Shown piece after piece: positions 13,541-26,554 of a stretch of DNA of 64,000 bases; positions within the stretch are counted from its first letter, which is position 1, and the number at the start of each line of letters is the position of its first letter. Position numbers and translations under genes: made by a program. The notes beneath the pieces are model-generated. The model saw nothing but the letters and a program-made list of their open reading frames with translations. It was not told the origin of the DNA and ran no database searches. The DNA lies in NCBI GenBank assembly GCA_013400155.1, contig VXBM01000001.1, positions 4,190,382 through 4,254,381 on the forward strand. The letters run 5' to 3'. This stretch comes from Helopsaltes ochotensis (Eukaryota > Chordata > Aves > Passeriformes > Locustellidae).

Positions 13541-16325
13541 CCATGCTTTTCACATCTCTGCCCTATCTCTGCTCACGTAAACCCAAACAGATGAAACTAG
13601 TTTACCAAGTCCTCTGAACAAACAACAATAATTTTAGTTACTTCCAGTAGCAGCAATTGGCTGTTCATTAGGAAGAAACAGGAAGTGTGAAGTTTTCCAC
13701 TTGTGCTGCTACTGAAATGAGCCCCACTAGTTAAGTACTTGAACAAGAAGTACCACAGAGATAAGTGCCCCTGTGCCACATGTGCAGGCAATTCTCCTCC
13801 TGGGCCACCCCTAGCAGACAAAAGCATTAAATTTGTGGTGCCCGTGTGGGCTGGCTCCTAGTTTGGCAGCCCCAGATATCATACTAAAAAAATAATTCTG
13901 TGATGGACCTTAAGTTTGAAATGAAAAGGAATAGGCCAGTTTGCTCTAGTTAAATTCTGTGGATATATTTGACAGGAACAACTGCATATTCTTAACTGCT
14001 CTCCCTCCACCCCCGAGTTAACTGCAGGACAAATAACTTTTACTAAATTCCAATCAAATGAGCTGAAGACCTCCAAGCAGGAAGTACATTTGCTTTAGAT
14101 GTGAAATTCCTCCCATCTTTTTAGTTACTGACAACCATGAGTGCGACTTACAGAAAAGAACAATCCCCCAGTACAGCTTATATCCACTAACACCCTTCCA
14201 CTTACATGAATGTTCCCTTCATCCAACACATTATCAAAAACACATACATTTATCCTAATGCCAAATAAAACATTCATGGGTGCACATTTTTATAATAGCT
14301 TTCCAGAAGATGGGAAAATACTTAAAGCCAAATTGTTCATTAAAATCCTTCATGAAAAGCATGTATTGCTCAGGCCTGAGCATTCTCAGATGTTTTCTGT
14401 GTTAACAATTAAAGTAAACAGTTCCAAAGGATATTTAACAGCTCAGATCAAATCTATTAATCACATTTCAGTAGCTATTCTGGGAATTCAAATCCCCAGA
14501 CAACTTTGAAAATCCTACCCACAGAGTACCTTCAGCGTTCAATACAAGATTTACAAATACAACCCCGGAGTATTTTCTGTAGGGGACTTATTTCATTAAT
14601 CCTTCTGAAGTGTTAAGAGTTTTTACCAACATGGCACATTTCATCTACCACCATGCTGCAAAAGAGCTCTGTGAGCAATTACAGTCCTGTCTTCAGGGTG
14701 ATTCATCCCCTTTAATTAAATGCCCTTGAAATATTACTGCTATGAATGTCATCAGATGCAGCCTTTGTTTGAAAATAAGATCAAGAAGGACAGAAAAAAA
14801 GCAGAGCTAACTTTCTCAACCCCAAGAAACTCAGGAACTAAGTTTGTATTTTTTTTAAATAATAATTCTCAGTTCTACAAAACTGAGATTCCCTTATATT
14901 TTAATTCCAAACACTAAGTCCTTCAAAAATGTCTTTTAAGGAATTACCATGTCTTTATACAGATGAGAATGACCAAGGAACAACAAAACAAAAGCAAGAA
15001 CCAATAAATAAGCCCCACAATTAACATAGCAATTGAGCCATTATTTAAATGTTTCCTTCAGTGCTATGTCACCCCAGAATTCAGCTTCCACCCCGAGTGC
15101 TGATTGAGTGTGGATTCATCTCATTTTGCCAGTCAAGATAAATCCAAACTTCAATGATGTGTCTTATGACAAAGGGCACAGAAGTAGAATAGTGTCAGTC
15201 TTTAGAAACTTGTTCTTTGTGGCTGATGTACCATTAAAACTAAGAACAGTACACCAGAAACAGATCCTTTTATACTGGGAGGGGAGGGGGGTAAATGGGT
15301 TCTAATGTGGTTTGCAGGATCAGAATATTTGCTGTATTTGGCAATTACTTCCAAGTTCTTAATTTGTATTTTAAAATTCACATTTCTTTTTTCACAGGCC
15401 AAGAGGAACCATTAGAAGAAACTAGGAGAGGAAAAAGCAGCTTAAACACATAAATACATGCATCAACTTCTGAGATACAGATCTAACCTCCCAGTAACTA
15501 CAAAGAGAAGACAGCTCACCCACCGTGTCTGAAACCGTGTTAGGACTATAACCTGTGAATTACAGGTCCATAAATTGTAAGACTTCTGCAGCATCCTCTT
15601 CAGACGATTCCACAAAAATGTTACAGGGATTTTAGTCCAGATTTCACAGGTTACATTCTAGCCTATTTTGGATGTAGTTCAGGGTAATAATTTTTCTTGG
15701 TGAGTTCCAAGAATAACGGTATTTCTTGCTACTTGGCACCTTTTCAAAGCACAGACAGCAGCTCTCACAGCCAATTTCATTCCCCCCCTGAGAAACACAT
15801 ATTTGCTTAGGTGATCCAGGGTCATTTACAGAAAGAGGATACCAATTTCAAAATGGTTCCATAACATTTAATTCTGCTTTTTTTTTTTCCTCAGGTTCTA
15901 TATACTACACATACTTCACGCTTTCAGTTTCTTGCTAAGAAAACGTAACTACTGCCACTGAAAGTCCTGTTTGATATCCTCTGTTTATCCTAAGGACTCA
16001 CTGAGTTGTTTTTTGTTCTATCCTGACTTACATACAGGGGACTGAGGTAGGAATACTTAAAGCACTGTACACAGCCTTGACCATTAGAAGCAGATAAAAT
16101 GTGGATTGGTTAAAAAAACTCCACTGGTTAGTACACTTAGGATTGATTATAAGGCACACAGAGAACACATGTTAACCTAATCTCACCACAGTTCTGCTAC
16201 TCCCATTCCCATTCAAACCTCAAAACTGTGATCTTGCAAACTCTGAACTCTGCAAACAATCAGTCTTAGTTTGGCACTCCAAGATTCTCAAATCTTCCAG
16301 CTGGGGCTAAGGCATAAACTGAAGT
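13541..16325. other. intergenic, nothing recognised
   Basis: AT-rich single-copy-looking sequence with no long frame, CpG island or repeat that I can name. Confidence 0.4.
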
Positions 16326-16640
16326 CACAGAATACCAAGTTGGAAGGGGAGCTCCAGCATCATCTCATCCAAACCTTCTTGGCAAAAGCAAGACCCAACA
16401 CCCTATCCCACTGAATCTTAAAAGTGTCCAACGTTGGGGAATCCACCACAACCCTGAGGAGATTATTCCAACGGGTGATTGTTAAGAGCTGATAGGATGT
16501 AAGCTCCCTGCAGATAACCAGGCTGTACTTAAGTGCTCTGGCTTTTTCAATAGGATGATTTTCTGAATGTCTCCAAGATTAGAAAAATGCATGCCAGGAG
16601 CAATCCTGGCCTCGGGCAGGATGATGAAGCTCTTTCCAAA
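16326..16640 (-). mobile_element. CR1 LINE 3' fragment, antisense orientation
   Basis: The interval starts with the reverse complement of a CR1 3' end: 'cacagaataccaagttggaa', then a diverged 'gggagctccagcatcatctc' and 'ccaaacctt'. It continues through the characteristic 'ggggaatccaccacaaccct'. Similarity fades beyond about 16480, so the right boundary is approximate. Confidence 0.7.
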
Positions 16641-17829
16641 GGTATGTTTTCACTGCATGAAAAGCAGACAGATATAACTGTTCACAAGACCAACAACTCA
16701 ATTAAAAGAGTTAATGGGAAAAAGAACCTGAAATAGGGAGTTCCACAGCTCACTCCACTTTGCAGTGGCAAGTAACAGTAACTTAATTGTTTTTCTCAAT
16801 TATATATAAATTAAATAGTTCTCAGAGTACATAGCCTTATAAGGATGGTGTTTCCTATCCAAGTCAATCAAGCATATCTTAGAATCAAGCCAGCCAGCAT
16901 CAGTATTTTTTCCCCTGCTTAACAGCTCAGCCCCAGACTAATCCACACAGTGTTTAAAAGCTCTAGGGGGAGGCAGCACTGCTAATAGCAGTAAGAGAAG
17001 GGACAGCACTTCCCTGTTTGGGCCCATTGCAACAAGTTTTAGCATGTTGGTGTTTACTAGCCTTCTCTTCATGCAGGCAAACATTTCTGAAGGCAATAAA
17101 GATGTTATAAAAGACAGTGTCTCCATTCAGAGTCTGTTTTTGAGACTTATCCTTGAAACCTAGTTTGGTATTACCCTTCTTCAGAGATAAACAATTTAAA
17201 AACAATGTATATGGAAATATAAAAATTAGTTTGAGCATGCATTTGCCTATAAAATAATGTAGAGAAATGAGACAAAAAGCCACCGGACCAGGAAAACACT
17301 GATTTGTCAATAGCCCATAGTTCTCAGATAGCTAATCTAAATAGTTAGAATATTTTTGTAATTGTGCACCCAAACGCCCACTTTTCTTGGTTTTCTTTCC
17401 TTCAGAAAACTATGTAGCATTTTATAACAGTATCTGTCATAAATGGAAATTGTCCAAAATGTGTCCTCAAAAACAAAAGCTTCCACCTATGTGCACACTT
17501 CCTCAGATGAAAGGGAACACTGTAGTCTATAGGATTACCCATTAGACACACAGGAAGAGGCTTTTACTGTTCCCACTACAGAGTCATTAAACTGGTTATG
17601 TCAAAAAGTTGGTTTCTATTTTCTTAATTAAAAGGAAAATAATCATGTCTGAGCAAAGGTAGAAACAAAAAAATTAAATATACTCCGTCAACAAAAATTG
17701 CACTCAAAGCATTTCTTGTCCATCACTTTGCATCACCTGTTGTACCAGGTTATATACTCTCATTAACTAGTTGTTTCAGTATTTATAAATCCGAGTATGT
17801 AAAGGACTATGAAGCACTAAGTTTTATTT
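16641..17829. other. intergenic upstream of the CCNJ CpG island
   Basis: AT-rich, no recognisable exon or repeat. It borders the GC-rich CCNJ promoter region. Confidence 0.4.
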
Positions 17830-18228
17830 CGTAAAGTGGCCGCAGCGGAGGGTTACCGGGGAGTAGAAAGCACCAAGGAAAAGGCTCTGTGAACACAGGG
17901 CAGGTGCAGAACCCCTCCTGCTAAATCAGGGACACGAGTGATAGCGCTCAGTCACCGGCTGCCACGACACGGAGCCCTTCGCTCAGGTGAGCGGCACCGG
18001 TACTGAAAGGGAGAATGCATGCTCCTGCAAACCTCCCGCGATTTAACCAGCAGGGAACCAAATTAATCCAATACTGCAGCCTCAAAAGCTCCGAGGAGGC
18101 GTGTGCGCCCCGCACTGCTACCGGGACAATGCGCCCGAAGGGCAAGAGCTTAGCGAGGCGCTGCCACCGCCACGTGCTGAAACCTCACAGCTGAGCCCAG
18201 CGGAGAGAGAGAGAGCAGGGAGAAATGA

Positions 18229-18288
18229 GGGAAGGAAGGAAGGAAGGAAGGAAGGAAGGAAGGAAGGAAGGAAGGAAGGAAGGAAGGA
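18229..18288 (+). repeat. (GGAA)n microsatellite abutting the gap
   Basis: About 15 uninterrupted GGAA units run directly into the N gap. The repeat is on the + strand (Glu-Gly-Arg-Lys frames; Leu-Pro-Ser-Phe on the other strand), so long frames crossing it are artefacts. The real length is unknown. Confidence 0.97.
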
Positions 18289-18988
18289 NNNNNNNNNNNN
18301 NNNNNNNNNNNNNNNNNNNNNNNNNNNNNNNNNNNNNNNNNNNNNNNNNNNNNNNNNNNNNNNNNNNNNNNNNNNNNNNNNNNNNNNNNNNNNNNNNNNN
18401 NNNNNNNNNNNNNNNNNNNNNNNNNNNNNNNNNNNNNNNNNNNNNNNNNNNNNNNNNNNNNNNNNNNNNNNNNNNNNNNNNNNNNNNNNNNNNNNNNNNN
18501 NNNNNNNNNNNNNNNNNNNNNNNNNNNNNNNNNNNNNNNNNNNNNNNNNNNNNNNNNNNNNNNNNNNNNNNNNNNNNNNNNNNNNNNNNNNNNNNNNNNN
18601 NNNNNNNNNNNNNNNNNNNNNNNNNNNNNNNNNNNNNNNNNNNNNNNNNNNNNNNNNNNNNNNNNNNNNNNNNNNNNNNNNNNNNNNNNNNNNNNNNNNN
18701 NNNNNNNNNNNNNNNNNNNNNNNNNNNNNNNNNNNNNNNNNNNNNNNNNNNNNNNNNNNNNNNNNNNNNNNNNNNNNNNNNNNNNNNNNNNNNNNNNNNN
18801 NNNNNNNNNNNNNNNNNNNNNNNNNNNNNNNNNNNNNNNNNNNNNNNNNNNNNNNNNNNNNNNNNNNNNNNNNNNNNNNNNNNNNNNNNNNNNNNNNNNN
18901 NNNNNNNNNNNNNNNNNNNNNNNNNNNNNNNNNNNNNNNNNNNNNNNNNNNNNNNNNNNNNNNNNNNNNNNNNNNNNNNNNNNNNNNN
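18289..18988. other. assembly gap of 700 N, probably hiding CCNJ coding exon 1
   Basis: Exactly 700 N. No sequence in readable DNA from 17800 to 20627 encodes the CCNJ N-terminus, and exon 2 begins at the residue corresponding to about position 24 of human CCNJ in phase 0. The gap inside the CpG island is therefore the most likely location of the start-codon exon. Confidence 0.7.
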
Positions 18989-20627
18989 TCGGCCGCCGGG
19001 GCTCGGCGGAGTTGGCTTTTGTAAACTCGGACCTCGCCGTGTCTTCCTCCGTGGGCGCTGGGGCCGTCTGTGCGCGGCCGTGACAGCTGATCCGAGCGGC
19101 CGGACTGTGCTCCCGCTGCTCTCTGCAGAGGGGAAGGGCTGACGGTGCGCCCGGTGCCGCTCTTGAGACCTTGGCGCGGGTCCAGGTTTAAACTCGGCAG
19201 AAAGCATTGTAGTGTTACTGGAACAAAAAAACCCGACCAACCAAACAAAAACCCAGTGAAAGAAACGCTGGGTCTATTAAGAATTGTAGAGGGTTTAGGC
19301 AATTGCTTAGAAGTTGCTTCGAGCGTCTCAGAGTTGTTCTTCGGGACTATTTTCATAAAGCGCATCTTAACACCCGGGTTGAAAATCAGTTTACAGTGAC
19401 TGAACCTACTAAAAAACCTGATTTTGTTGCCTGATGATACTCGATGAGCGGATTACTTTTCCCAGAGTCATGATTCCTTTACTCTTTTGTGGTGATAGAG
19501 GGAAATAAGTAAAGGACAGGATCATTTATTTGCTACCGAAGTTATCTTTACTAAAGCTAAGTTAATGCTGAAAAGGTGAATTTTAAAGCTTAGTAGGTGG
19601 GAAGTTTGTTTGTAGGGTTTTGTTTCACTTCAATAGCACGTTTCAAAACTTTGAATTTACATTAAAACTTTGAAAAATTTGTGTGATTCCATTCCAACTT
19701 GATGTCATTAAGTGCAATTAATCAAGTTAGCTTTTCCCTGGAAATATTGTACTCAAAATCGTATTTGAACATAGTGTGTGGGTGCATAGTCTATCCCATA
19801 AATTTATTCATAATAAGAGGACAGCACTGCTGTTCTGCTGCATACAAGAAGAGGTACAGCTACTAGGCAGGAGCCTGGAGGGTGTTTGGGTTTTTTTTTT
19901 CCTACCAGTCCAAATTTTGTATTCAAAATAGATCTTAGCACAGATTTTCTCAAATGTGGTGTTTCTAGGACCTTTGTTTTGAGGGGTCCTCCCCCCAAAT
20001 CTGAGACTGTGTGACCTTAACTATCTGCCTTAGAGCACACTGTAGTAACTGTCAGTGTGACATCAATTATCGGGTCAGTGTTTTAACATACACACAAGGT
20101 GAATGTTTGTTCATGCACACCGTATTCCTCTTCCTAAAGTTCAGCTGCCTGTTAGTGGTCTTTTCCTGGAGCCATCAGTAGATTTGGCAGCTCTAGAACA
20201 TGCAAACAATTAAGTATGAAGTCTGGCTGCTCAGATTGAGCTGTAGCAAGAGAGGGGTTGAGTTAAACTCTTGAACTTTGCATTGAAGCCGCCGAGGAAT
20301 ACTTGCACGCCCTTGCTGCACAGCCTTTGCAGCAGAGGTTATACAACAGGGTAAAAGCTGAAGTCACTCTGCACAAATGAAAGATATTAAATTTTAAGTT
20401 GTTAATGTTGTGCAGAAACAAAGTATTTTTAGTTGTTCTAACAATAGATATACAACAAATACATTTTGTTCACTGTAAAGGGATTCTGAAATGATGGGAA
20501 CAGAAGGAAGAAGGGAGAAATGCTCTGAAACTTCCGTTACAAATATTAAAATATCAGCTGTATTAATCTGATACCACTTCAAACTAAATTATGGTTTTAA
20601 TAAAATTACCTGCTGCTGTCCATCTAG

Positions 20628-23600
20628 GAGCTGAAGCTGCCCTCTTACAAAGGCCAGTCTCCCCAGTTACACCTGAGAAGATACTTTGCAGACCTGATTG
20701 CCATTGTGAGCAACAGGTTCAGACTCTGTCCTGCTGCGCGACATCTGGCTGTGTATCTGCTGGACCTCTTCATGGACCGCTATGACATATCCACACAGCA
20801 ACTGCACGTGGTTGCTCTTTCCTGTTTACTTTTAGCAAGTAAGTATGTGGCACCTAACTTTACTAGACTAATAGATTCTCCTGCCAAATGCAAGGTGTTT
20901 CTTGGTGGCATAGAGCGGGTGGGGGAAACAAAGTGGTTATAAATGACAAGCAGTGCATATCAGTTTGGCCTAATTGGTAGAGCATTTCTTTAGACTTGTT
21001 TTGATTTCTGTTGCCACTTAATGAAATTGAGGGTGGGAAAAAACCCCTGTGATTAAAAACTAATGCTTATATTTGTAAACAAATTATTCTAATGCGAACT
21101 TTAAAACCTGTGTCGTAGGAACAGAAAGACTGTCTTTCTAGGGGTATCTCAAAATAGGTACGTCATGTACTGGAAATGAGAGATCTGCATATCTGTGATA
21201 AAGAAATAAATGGAATAAACCATGTGTAGGCTGCACTGCATTCTGCTGATGGTGCTGTGTAGTTCTCGAATACTCCAGATTTTGTAAATGGCAATGTTAT
21301 TTAAGCAAGCTAAAACTAACATAAATCCTGTATTGTCATTTATAAAATGTAATACAGGTAAAATACATTGGTGAAATACACACTGCTCTGAAGACAGAAT
21401 TAATTACAAACTCATTATGAACAATGGTGCTTATATTGCTTATAGATTCTTGTGGCGTGTATCCATCTTTCAACATTTGTGGGCCCCTTTTCAATATCCC
21501 TGAAAAAATATGGATGCCATTTGCTGGGAAACCTGCTGGCACTGGTTCTTAAACCAATAAATTCAGAGAAACTAGTCCTGGCAGCAGAACTAACTGTTGG
21601 TTCAGTTTCTGCTGATCTGTTTCTCTGAATCTATTCTCATTTTCTCCAAAAAGGGCTCTAGGCCCTCTTTGCTACAAACTGGAGTGCAGTGGTGTTGGTC
21701 AGTTTTCATCTTTTCACTACACCTGTGTCCACCAATACAGCTATTCAGCAGAGTAGTTAAACCAGAAATGGGTTATTTCAGATTCTGAGGGTAGACTTTG
21801 AGTAGGTGCCACCAGTCAGTAATCTTCTCTTGGCAAAGGATGTCGTGCTGAGTATGAAAACGTTGCCTCAGAAACCACTGTAATCCATTTACGAAAATGG
21901 ATTGGCTTTGAACTAATGCTGGATTTTCAAATTAAATTCATGTTCTGAAGAGAATTCTTTTTTTGTTTTGTTTTAAATGAACTTCTGCCATAGTTCATAG
22001 CAAGCTGCAAGTAGAGATCTGAAAGCCTGGAGTGCTTGCTCTTCTGAGAAGCAGTGTATGGGTTGGTTCATAGAGAAGCAAAATGCTGTTTTAAACTTTT
22101 GCCCTGTGTGGCTTAAACAAGCAGTTTAATCGGTGGTGTAATAAGTTACGTTACTGTGATATATCTGATAAGGTTAAGCAAGTAATAAGAGAAATTATTA
22201 TGTGACTCCTGAAGTTTTTATTTCTGTAATTACTGGAGTATGGGAAACAAAAACTAACAGACTGGCACTGGAATTGGATTAAGTCCTATATAAGTACCTC
22301 CACCGTTGAAAAAAGTAAATGTTCACGTATGTTCAGTCCTGCAAAACTCAAAGAATGTGCATTTACAACCTATCATGTAGTACTGAATACAGAGTGTAAG
22401 ATGGAAAGAATTTGCAATGAAATTGAAATAGCACAACCATATGGCAAACTGTATGGAAATGTGACACTTGTTTCTCTTATTAATGGATTTTCTACATACA
22501 CAACGTTGCTTTAGGCTAAAAACATACAGACCTGAGAAGTTAAAAGTCCAAGGAAGGTTGCAACAGTGTATGTGGCAGAGGGGGTTTTCAGATGCACGTT
22601 GCTGAAATTCACTGGTTTGCCAGATCTCAAATATAAAACTGCACCTACCGTAGAATGCATTAAAAGCAGCCAGGTTGGCTGGAGCTCTAACTATGCTCTA
22701 ATGAGTTTTAGATGCAAAAAGGGTGTGCGAGGGTGGGAGGGTGATTAAAGCCAAATGCTCTTGTGGTGTGTTTGCCAAGTCACATCAAAGTGGTGTTTCA
22801 TTGATGATGAGGAGACATTATACAATGATTTGGTGACAAAAACTTGCATATGCAGTGTCAGTGATATCCTAATATTCTGCTCTTGGCAGCTAGCTTCTGT
22901 GTGCTGGCATGGGAAAACCAACAGGAAGCATGGCACTGCATGACGTCCTACACAGTGTTTGACATTATCTGCTGAAATTTAGCCCATTTTAGTACATACC
23001 CCTTTTTGTCTCTGATGACATAGTCCATTTGAGCTTTGTATCTACAGGAAAGTCTCAAGCTTGTTTGACGTAGTAGAATTGAAATATGACCAACAAGACA
23101 TTAGCTATAGTCCATTTTATAGTTCATTTGTGCTGAACCTTTTTTTTTCCCTCCTCTTTCTGTTCACCTGAAGGTAAATTTGAAGAAAAGGAAGACAGTG
23201 TTCCCAAACTTGAACAGTTGAACAGCTTGGGTTGTATGACTAACATGAATTTGGTACTAACAAAACAGAATTTGCTTCATATGGAGTTGTTGTTGCTAGA
23301 AACATTTCAGTGGAATTTGTGCCTCCCAACTGCTGCTCATTTCATCGACTATTATCTTTCTATTGCTGTCCATGAGACTGATCTTCATGATGGCTGGCCA
23401 ATGGTTTGCTTAGAGAAGACTAAGTTATATATGGCAAAATATGCTGATTACTTTCTGGAAGTATCATTGCAAGGTGAGTTACATATTTCAGGTAATGACT
23501 TCTTTGTTGTCTTCACAGACGATGTCAAACTCAAATGCATTTTTTTTCTCATTCCTTTTTTCTAGATCATGAATTTTTAAATTATGCCCCTTCTTTAGTT

Positions 23601-25588
23601 GCTACTGCATGTGTAGCTTCTTCAAGGATTATCTTGCGTCTCTCACCCACTTGGCCTACGCGGCTGCATCACCTGACTGCCTACTCCTGGGACTTCCTGG
23701 TGCCGTGTATTGAGCGACTCTTAATGTGAGTTAACACCAGTGGCTTTTTTAAAGCCCATTTCTGCATCTGTTGTTATGCTCAATTGCTGCCAACAGTGCA
23801 ATTACATTTCTTTATAAATTTCTGTTCCTCTGTTCTGAAAATACTTAAGTATTAGGGAACACATAAGTTTGGTAGATACATATTATTAGGCAATAACTGT
23901 TTTGCTCTTTCCAAAAGAAAAATCTTTATCAGATCTAATCTCTTTCCTGATCTTTCAACAAATAAACTTCTGCCTTTCATTTCCACTGAAAATCTGAGAT
24001 GCTTTGGGCATCTTCAATAGCTTGTTCTTAATCTCTCTAGTCTGCTCCAAGAGCAGATAGTGAAGAGTACCAAAGGCATAGGAGCTTTTATAGAGAAGAC
24101 TGTATGCCTTGGAAGTTCAAGGCATGCTCCAAAGAGATGATCGATCAAACATGCAGATTGCTTGAGTGGCCAGCTTTTGCAGGAGGAAATGACCAGGAGT
24201 TTGTATCATTTTTGCTGTATCCATTTTTGCATTACTGCTGACATGAAAGTGCCAGTGAATGCCAAGTGAACCTTCTTGGGAAGGCATGTTACACAATCTG
24301 CTTTCCCCCTACAGAAATTTGCTCTTACCCAAGTCTAGTATAGTTGTGATCAGTAGAAGCACAGCTGTATCTGGAAGAAACACAACAGCCTTAAAAATGT
24401 GACATTATCACCCTTGATGGCCTCTGTTGGCTTCACTCATGTATAATGAAAGGAGTAGTACCTAAAGCATGTAAGTACTGTTGCAGAAGTGTTTTCGCTA
24501 TTGCTCTGGAACAGAGGAAGAGCACCATCAAAAAGGAAAGAAATGTGTAGGTGGCATCTGCTTAACCTCAGCATAGAATTGAGAAAGAGAGTGTGTCTAG
24601 ATACATTTCAGACAGTTGTAAATCAAAGGGAATTCAGATGAGCTGTACTGGATAGGCTAGAAAAAAGGAGAGAAGAAGAAAAAAAAAAAGTGTTTTTGCT
24701 CTCCAGAACAGGATCCGATATAAATATGCATATGATCTATAAGTTCTGTAATGTAGCTGTGACAAACCTTTCTGGTATCTTGCCTTTAGAAACCTTACAC
24801 TCTGTTTAATTTAAAGGAGGTAGAAGCAGCAAGTTCAGGTTCTGGAAATCTGGCAATTTATTGGGCTGCTAAAGTACAGTAGCAAACTTTATTGCACTGT
24901 AGTTCTAGATCCTGCTCTATTACACGTGTTGTACTTAGCTTTTGTCTGTATTTTTTATTGCTATACAACAAAGTGAAATGCCAAAGAGAGACTGTACCCT
25001 AACTAAATTTTGAAACCTTAGGTGATTGTAACAATAGCTAAAGCTATTTTTTTTTAAAGGTTTGGATTCTCAGGTATTTGCACCAGTTTTTAGAGTGCTC
25101 TTAAATGTTAACTCCAAAGAGCTTAAATGATATTAATATCTATTTTGATGCATTTTGTCTTTTCAATTTGTTTCAGTGCGCATGATAATGACGTGAAGGA
25201 AGCAAACAAGCAGAAAGGACAACAGACTCAGTCTGCCCAACATGCTGTGTTTCAGCCCCCAGCTCCAAGTGCCCAGCAGGCCAATGCTCAGCAGCACATA
25301 CCACAGTATCTGCAGGCTCATCAGTCTTCCTTACAGTACCACCACCCAGCATCACAGCAACAAAGCTGCCAGCAGATCTTATCATCCTCTCACTCAGCCT
25401 CTTACCCGCTCCAGACTTGCCCTGCTGCCTTACACACCAGTGCTCAGGCTCGAGGCCACGTCCAGACCAGCGCTGCCATGTCGCTGGCTGTGCCACTGGA
25501 AGTGAAGCCATGTATAAGTGTCTCCTACAACCGGACATATCAAGTGAATGGACGATATTCTTGTATTACTCCCTGCTTTGATAGGTGA
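20628..25588 (+). CDS. CCNJ: Cyclin J (CCNJ), coding exons 2-5; exon 1 missing
   Basis: Coding exons are 20628-20838, 23174-23473, 23566-23725 and 25177-25588 (TGA at 25586-25588). All have AG/GT borders, and together they give 1083 nt = 360 aa plus stop with the frame kept at each junction. The product starts ELKLPSYKGQSPQL and contains the N-terminal cyclin box (RRYFADLIAIVSNRF... to LLLASKFEEKED, with the conserved Lys/Glu of cyclin boxes). A second cyclin fold follows (LPTAAHFIDYYLS... DHEFLNYAPSLVA... YSWDFLVPCIERLL), then a Gln/His/Ser-rich tail ending SCITPCFDR. It closely matches human CCNJ as I recall it and is clearly nearer to CCNJ than to CCNJL, whose tail and exon-2 residues differ. 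Cyclins of this family bind CDKs; Drosophila cyclin J acts in the germline, while the vertebrate role is poorly defined. The first ~23 residues and the start codon are not in readable sequence. Confidence 0.95.
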
Positions 25589-26532
25589 TAAGTACAAAAC
25601 AGTTTTGTGCTTGTTTGTTGGGGGTGGAGAGTTGTGTGGAAAATTGTTTCATTTTTTTGTTAAACCTTAAAAAATTTTGAGGGAAAAAAATTGAATAAAA
25701 AAGGTGTCTTTCCAGAAAAAAAAGCAGCTGGATTGGCAACTGGTACCACAGCTCAAATAACAGCCTACAAAAAGTTAGCACACAGACCATCCTCTGAAAA
25801 AGAATCTGTATGCTTGGGGATAATACGTTCTTACTCTGACACTCAGAATATTCTGCTTCTAATGTGTGTCTATGAAATACTACTCAGAAGAAAAACAGCT
25901 GTGGACTAACTACAGACTTATCTTTTAATGAAGGAGATATGCAGTATTATTTTGAAGACATTTATATCATCCCACCGTGCAGTATTAACACTTACTTCAT
26001 ACTTTGAGAAATGTAAGAATCCACTGAATGCCAGGCTTCTACACGTACATGGAGATCACAGGAAGAAACAAATCTCATGTGGCTAACTCCATATTCTTGC
26101 CCCTTTTTCACCACTTGTGTTGGTTATTTGCTTTAGGCTAACACATGTGAATTAATTTGGTATTTTTGCTAGTTTTTTAAGTTTTGTATCTTACAAGACA
26201 ATGTGGTTTTGCCTCTTTTATCCTCCCTATCTTTTTTGTGTTTAAAGTAACTCTTTCATACTAACTCAGGGACTTTTCTACTCATTACTCTGTGCTGCTG
26301 GTTTGTACACTAATTGGGTATGACTTGGGGAAGGAAGGCAGAGGGGGAAAAGGCTATAGCAAGTGGAGTGGCTTTTCTTCAGGGCATCTATGCAGAGTAC
26401 CAAAGGGATATGTTAGTGTTCACAGAAAATAGATGTGAACTACTGCCCAGCAGTGTGATAATTGAAGAAAAGAGAAAGTTTCAACTGAACTTGTACTGCA
26501 CCAGAACTATTACAGTGGCTGTGATTCCGGTG

Positions 26533-26554
26533 TACACACACACACACACACACA
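26533..26554 (+). repeat. (CA)n microsatellite in CCNJ 3' UTR
   Basis: About ten uninterrupted CA dinucleotides. Confidence 0.9.

Larger units (their letters stand above)
17830..19200 (+). promoter_or_regulatory. CCNJ: CpG-island promoter region of CCNJ (interrupted by gap)
   Basis: Sequence on both sides of the gap is GC- and CpG-rich (17835-18230 and 18989-19200), unlike the AT-rich surroundings, and lies about 1.4 kb before CCNJ exon 2. A CCAAT motif is visible near 18065. This is the expected place for the transcription start and first exon. Promoter identity is inferred from composition and position only. Confidence 0.6.

Noticed and set aside
18101..19365. Long frames of 300-415 aa across the 18-19 kb region, both strands
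   Set aside because: Most of the length is N gap plus GGAA repeat; they are not evidence of genes.
20281..20345. GC-richer stretch considered as CCNJ coding exon 1 because it lies just upstream of exon 2
   Set aside because: No frame yields the expected cyclin J N-terminus (MELEGQWW-like), and no suitable start and donor pair was found.
20955..20990. tRNA-like B-box-type segment ('ttggtagagcattt')
   Set aside because: No matching A box, anticodon stem or acceptor stem can be folded around it.
23218..23565. 115-aa frame extending past the CCNJ exon 3 donor
   Set aside because: The real exon ends at 23473 with a GTGAGT donor; the extension is intron sequence.
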